64,000 bases of DNA from Actinophytocola glycyrrhizae. Lineage in GTDB: Bacteria; Actinomycetota; Actinomycetes; Mycobacteriales; Pseudonocardiaceae. Under the pieces are notes generated by a model that was given only the letters and a program-made list of their open reading frames with translations, did not search any database and was not told the origin of the DNA. The position numbers and the translations under genes were made by a program. The DNA is taken from NCBI RefSeq assembly GCF_042653545.1, contig NZ_JBHSIS010000022.1, forward strand, positions 644,875 to 708,874, given 5' to 3'. Below, piece after piece: positions 59,801 to 64,000 of this stretch (position 1 is the stretch's first letter; every line of letters begins with the position of its first letter).

Positions 59801-60318
59801 GAGTGTCCAGGGTAGGTAATGAACACGGTCTCCCGATCACCTTGAAGTGTGACGTCGAACCGCAGCCCGTCGGCGTCGCGCACGGCCACCAGCGTGGCCC
59901 GCCGGTCCGGCGGCAGCGACAGGAGGAACGCGTCGGTGGCGTCCGGCAGGTAGACGCGGGTGAACAGGCGGTTCATCAGGCCGCGGGCGAACACGGTCAT
60001 CGCGATGAACGGCGCGCCGGGGGAGACCGTGGTGAACGAGTACCGGCCCACGTCGTCGGTGGCCGCCCGGCCCCAGCCGGTGAACGTGTAGCCGTCGCGG
60101 TGCAGCGACCCGGCCTTCCTCGGCACGGTGCCCGCGCTGTCGGCCTGCCGGATCTCCAGCAGCGCGTCCGGCACCGGCGCGCCGGCCCCGTCCAGGACCA
60201 CGCCGTGCAGGGGGATCGCGTCCGGGTGGCCCTTCGGCACCAGGTCGGGGCCGCCTTCGTAGGGCAGCGCGAACCCGTAGAACGGGCCGACGGTCTGGCC
60301 GGGGGTCGGGGCGTTCAC
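59797..60318 (-). CDS. pcaG: protocatechuate 3,4-dioxygenase alpha subunit
   Basis: The 173-residue alpha subunit starts VNAPTPGQTVGPFYGFALPY and contains the Greek-key dioxygenase fold with DALLEIRQAD and YTFTGWGRAATDDVGRYSFTTVSPG. As usual for alpha subunits, it lacks the iron ligands. GTG at 60318 overlaps the pcaH stop (GTGA) and has GGAG upstream. The in-frame GTG at 60330 would add four residues without a Shine-Dalgarno. Confidence 0.94.
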   Translation of the reverse strand: MNAPTPGQTVGPFYGFALPYEGGPDLVPKGHPDAIPLHGVVLDGAGAPVPDALLEIRQADSAGTVPRKAGSLHRDGYTFTGWGRAATDDVGRYSFTTVSPGAPFIAMTVFARGLMNRLFTRVYLPDATDAFLLSLPPDRRATLVAVRDADGLRFDVTLQGDRETVFITYPGHS

Positions 60319-61094
60319 CGCTCGCTCCACGTCCGGTGGCCGCCGGTCAGCACGATGTCCCAGCGATAGCCGGTGGCGATCTCGGGCAGCGTGACGTCGT
60401 GGTCGTAGGTCGCGACGAGCCGCTCACGGGCCTTGGGGTCGACGATCGACTGGTAGATCGGGTCGAGCCCGAACAGCGGGTCGCCGGGGAAGTACATCTG
60501 CGTCACCATCCGCTGCGTGAACTCGGTGCCGAACAGCGAGAAGTGGATGTGCGCGGGCCGCCAGGCGTTCGTGTGGTTGCGCCACGGGTACGGGCCCGGC
60601 TTGACCGTCGTGAACCGGTAGGTGCCGTCCCGGCCGGTGAGGCAGCGGCCGACGCCGGTGAAGTTCGGGTCGAGCGGCGCCGGGTGCTGGTCGCGCCGGT
60701 GCGGGTAGCGGCCCGCCGCGTTGGCCTGCCAGATCTCCACGAGCTGGTCCGCGACCGGCCTGCCGTCGCCGTCGGTGATCCGGCCGGTGACCACGATCCG
60801 CTCGCCGATCGGCGAGCCGGGGTGCTGGATCGTCAGGTCCGCCTCCAGCGGGTCCACGTCCTGCGGTCCGAACACGGGTGCCGCCAGCTCGACGTCCTCG
60901 GGGTCGGCCCGGTACAGCGCCTTCGTGGGGTGGCGCAGGACGCTGCTGCGGTAGGGCGGGTAGTCCAGCCGGGGCTGGGTCTCCTCGCCGGCCCGGGTCG
61001 CGGCGACCGCCGCGATCTCGGCACTGATCTCCGCCTGGGTCGCCGTCGCGGTGTCCGACGAGGCCGTGGCGGGCGGGACTGCTGCTCCGGTCAC
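60315..61094 (-). CDS. pcaH: protocatechuate 3,4-dioxygenase beta subunit
   Basis: The 259-residue catalytic subunit performs intradiol cleavage of protocatechuate. The four iron(III) ligands are visible: a Tyr in DGTYRFTTVKPG, a Tyr in GPYPWRNHTNAW and two His in WRPAHIHFSLFG. RYPHRRDQHPAPLDPNFTGVGR is also typical. GTG at 61094 is preferred; the N-terminal ~35 residues are Ala/Thr-rich. First gene of the pca operon, divergent from the IclR regulator with 70 bp between. Confidence 0.95.
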   Translation of the reverse strand: MTGAAVPPATASSDTATATQAEISAEIAAVAATRAGEETQPRLDYPPYRSSVLRHPTKALYRADPEDVELAAPVFGPQDVDPLEADLTIQHPGSPIGERIVVTGRITDGDGRPVADQLVEIWQANAAGRYPHRRDQHPAPLDPNFTGVGRCLTGRDGTYRFTTVKPGPYPWRNHTNAWRPAHIHFSLFGTEFTQRMVTQMYFPGDPLFGLDPIYQSIVDPKARERLVATYDHDVTLPEIATGYRWDIVLTGGHRTWSER

Positions 61095-61164
61095 GTCGAC
61101 GACGTTAGGCGGACCGGCACGGGGGTGCGAGACTTTTCTTCCACTGGGTGAAAGGGCGGTCCGG

Positions 61165-61941
61165 GTGGCCGGCAACAGCGCACGACCGGGGACCAGCGTC
61201 GTGTCCCGGGTGCTCGCCGTGCTCGGCGCGTTCGACGACGAACACCGGGCCATGACCCTCACCGAGCTGGCCGCGCGCGCGGACCTGCCGCTGACGACCG
61301 CGTTCCGGCTGGTCGGCGAGCTGGTCGCGTGGGGAGCGCTGGTGCGGCGGGAGTCCGGCGCGTATGTGATCGGGCGGCGCCTGTGGGACCTCGGGCTGCT
61401 GGCGCCGGTGCCCTCCGGGCTGCGGCAGGTAGCCTCGCCGTTCCTGCACGACCTCTACGGCGCCACGCTCGCGACCGTGCACCTCGCGGTCCGCGACGGC
61501 GCCTCGGTGCTCTACATCGACCGGCTGGCCGGGCACGTGTCGGTGCCGGTGGTCAGCGACGTCGGGTCCCGGCTGCCCATGCACGCCACCGGTGTCGGCA
61601 AGGTGCTGCTCGCACACGCCCCGGACGACGTGCGCGGGCAGGTGTTGCGCAACCTCACCCGCATCACCCCGTACACGGTCACCCAGCCGGGGAGGCTGCG
61701 GGCCGAACTGCGGCGCGTGCACCGCGAGGGCTACGCACAGACCATCGAGGAGATGAGCCTCGGCGCCTGCTCGGTCGCCGTCCCGATCAGCGTGCGGGAC
61801 GGTGCCGTGGTCGCGGCGCTCGGCATCGTCGTGCCCCGCCTCGGCCGCGACCGGCCCCGCCTCGTCGCGGCGTTGCGGGTCGCGGCCAAGGGCGTCGGCA
61901 GGAGCGTCGACCCGGCCAGGATCTCCGTGGAGTTCCACTGA
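61165..61941 (+). CDS. IclR-family regulator (PcaR/PcaU type)
   Basis: The 258-residue regulator has an N-terminal IclR winged helix (VSRVLAVLGAFDDEHRAMTLT, ELAARADLPLTTAFRLVGEL) and a C-terminal effector domain (RLPMHATGVGKVLLA; REGYAQTIEEMSLGACSVAVPI). It lies between pcaH (divergent) and pobA (same strand), so it most likely controls both in response to protocatechuate or 4-hydroxybenzoate. GTG at 61165 preceded by AAGGG. Confidence 0.93.
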   Translation: MAGNSARPGTSVVSRVLAVLGAFDDEHRAMTLTELAARADLPLTTAFRLVGELVAWGALVRRESGAYVIGRRLWDLGLLAPVPSGLRQVASPFLHDLYGATLATVHLAVRDGASVLYIDRLAGHVSVPVVSDVGSRLPMHATGVGKVLLAHAPDDVRGQVLRNLTRITPYTVTQPGRLRAELRRVHREGYAQTIEEMSLGACSVAVPISVRDGAVVAALGIVVPRLGRDRPRLVAALRVAAKGVGRSVDPARISVEFH

Positions 61942-61993
61942 ACGGAAAGCCGGTGTGTTGTCCGCGCCAGGGTGGGCGGTATTGACTTGGGGC

Positions 61994-63151
61994 ATGCGAA
62001 CCCAGGTCGCGATCATCGGCGCGGGACCGGCGGGCCTGCTGCTGTCCCACCTGCTCGCGGCAGGTGGGGTGGAGTCGGTGGTGGTCGAGACGCGCACCCG
62101 TGAGTACGTCGAGTCCCGCATCCGTGCCGGCATCCTGGAGCACTCGACGGTCGAGCTGCTCAGATCAGCCGGGCTCGGGGACCGGCTCACGCGGGAGGGC
62201 GACGAGCACCGCGGTATCCACCTGCAGTGGCCCGGCGAGCGCCACCACCTCGACTTCGGGGACCTCGTCGGGCGCAGCGTGTGGGTGTACGGGCAGACCG
62301 AGGTGCAGAAGGACCTCGGCCGCGCCCACGACGCGGCGGGCAGGCAGGTGCTCCACGACGTGCGGGACACCGCGGTGCACGACCCGGCCGACCCGTACGT
62401 GACGTTCACCGTCGACGGCAGGCCGGAGCGGCTGGACGCGGACGTGGTCGTCGGCTGCGACGGCTCGTTCGGCCCGACGAGGGCGGCGGTACCCGGGCAG
62501 ACCTGGCAGCGGACCTATGGCTACTCGTGGCTCGGGGTGCTCGCGAACGTGCCGCCGTCGACCGACGAGCTGATCTACGCGTGGCACCCGGACGGGTTCG
62601 CGCTCAACTCGATGCGCTCACCCACCGTGACCCGGCTGTACCTGCAGGTCCCCGCCGGGACCGACGTCGCGGACTGGCCGGACGAGCGGATCTGGGACGC
62701 CCTGTCCGACCGGCTCGGCCACGGTCAGGACGGCTGGCACCTGGCACGCGGCCCGATCACCGACAAGAGCGTGCTGCCGATGCGCAGTGTCGTGCGCGCC
62801 CCGATGCGCCGCGACAAGGTGTTCCTCGCGGGGGACGCCGCCCACATCGTGCCGCCGACCGGCGCGAAGGGGCTGAACCTGGCGGTCGCCGACGTGGCAC
62901 TGCTCGCGCCTGCGCTGGTCGCGCTGCTGCGCGAGAAGGACCCCCGGCTCGCCGACGAGTACTCCGACCGCGCGCTCCGCCGCGTCTGGCGGTGCACCCA
63001 CTTCTCGTGGTGGATGACCACGATGCTGCACACGACGGAGGACCCCTTCGACCAGCAGCTGCAACTCGCGCAGCTGCGGTGGGTCGCGTCGAGCGAGGCG
63101 GGCGCCCGCGGACTCGCGGAGAACTACGCGGGCCTGCCGATCGGTTTCTGA
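61994..63151 (+). CDS. pobA: 4-hydroxybenzoate 3-monooxygenase
   Basis: The 385-residue class A flavoprotein hydroxylase makes protocatechuate from 4-hydroxybenzoate, feeding PcaGH. Motifs are VAIIGAGPAGLLLSHLL (FAD), DADVVVGCDGSFGPTR (DG motif), ALNSMRSPTVTRLYLQV (substrate-contact region with the conserved Ser/Arg) and FLAGDAAHIVPPTGAKGLN (GD motif). SRIRAGILEH is the family marker. ATG at 61994, 52 nt after the regulator, suggests an operon with it. Confidence 0.95.
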   Translation: MRTQVAIIGAGPAGLLLSHLLAAGGVESVVVETRTREYVESRIRAGILEHSTVELLRSAGLGDRLTREGDEHRGIHLQWPGERHHLDFGDLVGRSVWVYGQTEVQKDLGRAHDAAGRQVLHDVRDTAVHDPADPYVTFTVDGRPERLDADVVVGCDGSFGPTRAAVPGQTWQRTYGYSWLGVLANVPPSTDELIYAWHPDGFALNSMRSPTVTRLYLQVPAGTDVADWPDERIWDALSDRLGHGQDGWHLARGPITDKSVLPMRSVVRAPMRRDKVFLAGDAAHIVPPTGAKGLNLAVADVALLAPALVALLREKDPRLADEYSDRALRRVWRCTHFSWWMTTMLHTTEDPFDQQLQLAQLRWVASSEAGARGLAENYAGLPIGF

Positions 63152-63209
63152 CCGGAAGTCCCGCCCGCACGGCGCCCACCCGAAAAGCAACCAGCCGGCT
63201 GTGGACAAC

Positions 63210-63269
63210 TCACACGAACACGACCACGAGGAGGACGGCCACCAGCAACGCGACGAACACCGAACGCAT
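63210..63269 (-). CDS. possible 19-residue membrane mini-protein
   Basis: ATG at 63269 opens a 19-codon frame, MRSVFVALLVAVLLVVVFV, that is one continuous hydrophobic helix, ending in TGA at 63210. Only a weak GGGG lies upstream. It resembles the scale of very small membrane regulators such as KdpF-like peptides, but no kdp genes are nearby. Low confidence; the 63152-63443 gap otherwise has no coding frame. Confidence 0.3.
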   Translation of the reverse strand: MRSVFVALLVAVLLVVVFV

Positions 63270-63279
63270 GACCCCATGT

Positions 63280-63299
63280 ATAACCCCTTTTGGGGTTAT
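63280..63299. other. AT-containing hairpin ATAACCCC/GGGGTTAT
   Basis: An 8-bp perfect stem with a TTTT loop lies upstream of the mini-ORF and between pobA and the MmcQ/YjbR gene. It is AT-richer than its surroundings. It could be a terminator-like structure or an operator; I cannot decide. Confidence 0.35.
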
Positions 63300-63443
63300 C
63301 GGGCAAGCCGTGTGCCGACGACGGTCCGCCTGGGCCGCGCGGGCCGTCGTGCTCGGCTGGGGCGCCGAGGCCAGGGACACGCCCGGCTCGGACCGGCCCG
63401 GTTAGGTTCGCCGGGAGCACCGACGAACCCCGGAGGCCCGAGA

Positions 63444-63866
63444 ATGCCGGACAGCCCAGACGTGCCAGACGAGGTCCTGCGCAGGCTCCGCGCGCTGTGC
63501 ACGGCGCTGCCCGGCTGCTACGAGGAACGGGCCTGGGTCGGCACCCGCTGGATGGTCCGCAAGAAGACCTTCGCCCACGTCCTCGGGATCAGCGACCAGT
63601 ACCCGCCCGCCTACACGCGCGACGCGCCGTTCGTCGGTGACGCCACCGTCCTGACCTTCCGCTCCTCTGGTGACGAACTCGCCGCGCTCACCGGCACCGG
63701 GCACCCGTTCTACAAACCGCGCTGGCACCCGCAGGTGGTCGGCATGGTGATCGCGCCGGACGCGGACTGGGCCGAGATCAACGAACTGCTCGTCGAGAGC
63801 TACTGCCTGCGGGCGCCCAAGACGCTGGTGGCGCAGGTGCTCCGGCCGGGGTCCCCGAACGGCTGA
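63444..63866 (+). CDS. MmcQ/YjbR family protein
   Basis: The 140-residue protein matches the MmcQ/YjbR-like fold: LRRLRALCTALPGCYEERAWVG, WMVRKKTFAHVLG, VLTFRS and WAEINELLVESYCLRAPKTL. Proteins of this double-wing fold are often called DNA-binding, though the function is unproven. ATG at 63444 has GGAGG at 8 nt; the longer open frame upstream lacks coding character. Confidence 0.9.
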   Translation: MPDSPDVPDEVLRRLRALCTALPGCYEERAWVGTRWMVRKKTFAHVLGISDQYPPAYTRDAPFVGDATVLTFRSSGDELAALTGTGHPFYKPRWHPQVVGMVIAPDADWAEINELLVESYCLRAPKTLVAQVLRPGSPNG

Positions 63867-63936
63867 ACCACGGGGAGCCCGTGGCCCGGCAGAAGACCGG
63901 TCAGGAATCGAGAAGCACGGATGGCAGGCGCGCACC

Positions 63937-64000
63937 TAGTGTCCTGCGCCGGAAATTCGCCTTGTAAGTCTAGTGTGGGGTTATGACACGGACTGGGCGA
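63937..64000 (+). mobile_element. probable left end of an IS630-type element with truncated transposase start
   Basis: After a TA dinucleotide at 63937-63938 a segment begins GTGTCCTGCGCCGG, and an ATG at 63983 (after GGGG) opens MTRTGR at the window edge. Many actinobacterial IS630-family transposases begin with an M-x-R-T-G-R peptide and insert at TA. The rest is outside the window, so this is tentative. Confidence 0.35.

Noticed and set aside
1..64000. rRNA, tRNA, prophage and integrative-element genes
   Set aside because: Looked for and not seen. No tRNA-like cloverleaf, integrase, capsid or conjugation gene is recognisable; only the possible insertion-sequence end at the right edge.

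Overview
This window looks like chromosomal DNA from a high-GC actinomycete, most likely a member of the Pseudonocardiaceae such as Lentzea or Saccharothrix. That is an inference from very high third-position GC, many GTG starts, XRE/DUF397 and IclR regulators, FG-GAP-repeat secreted enzymes, and gene order. From memory, the first ~29 kb follow the Mycobacterium tuberculosis order Rv2699c to Rv2676c: DUF4193, DUF3093, dut, DUF3710, alpha/beta hydrolase, OB-fold, DUF3159, two TrkA-type proteins, APC/KimA-type transporter, RNA methyltransferase, dxs, RNase D, DUF3000, hemE, hemY, hemQ.

Core part (1-29 kb). Housekeeping genes for nucleotide hygiene (dut), potassium homeostasis (two RCK/TrkA proteins divergent from a KimA-like importer), tRNA/rRNA methylation, isoprenoid precursors (dxs), RNA processing (rnd) and coproporphyrin-dependent heme synthesis (hemE-hemY-hemQ) are interspersed with accessory genes. 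These are a MerR regulator divergent from a Tat-signal SDR, a two-component system, a LuxR-type response regulator divergent from a dipeptidase, an AbiEi-like/PD-(D/E)XK-like protein, and an XRE-DUF397 pair.

Accessory part (29-64 kb). A large secreted subtilase diverges from a secreted GH87 alpha-1,3-glucanase. A TetM/Otr(A)-like ribosome-protection GTPase follows, with a TTG start lying inside an overlapping 35-codon leader ORF. A HisC-like aminotransferase is convergent with threonine synthase, and a GntR regulator follows. The most striking locus is 45.1-55.4 kb: five consecutive secreted enzymes (DUF2961/GH172-like, M23 peptidase, lysozyme-like protein, amidase_2, GH43-like). Each has a signal peptide, a different N-terminal catalytic domain and the same six-fold ~51-residue FG-GAP/VCBS calcium-binding repeat domain. 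Together they could attack every bond class of a mycolata-type peptidoglycan-arabinogalactan wall. The window closes with a NYN/OST-HTH RNA-processing-type protein and a complete set of translationally coupled pcaH-G-F-I-J genes divergent from an IclR regulator and pobA. A probable IS630-type element begins at the right edge.

Repeats. A 55-bp palindrome family occurs five times: 6.2 kb, 22.3 kb, 23.4 kb, 27.5 kb and 44.9 kb. Four copies are intergenic. The copy at 27502-27556 lies in frame inside hemY and adds an 18-residue peptide. The element is stop-free in that frame in the four copies checked, which recalls the Rickettsia palindromic elements. A 132-bp nested palindrome, a ~36-bp dispersed repeat at two gene ends and a 22-bp tandem repeat that runs into a coding region are also present. 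No rRNA, tRNA, CRISPR or prophage was seen.
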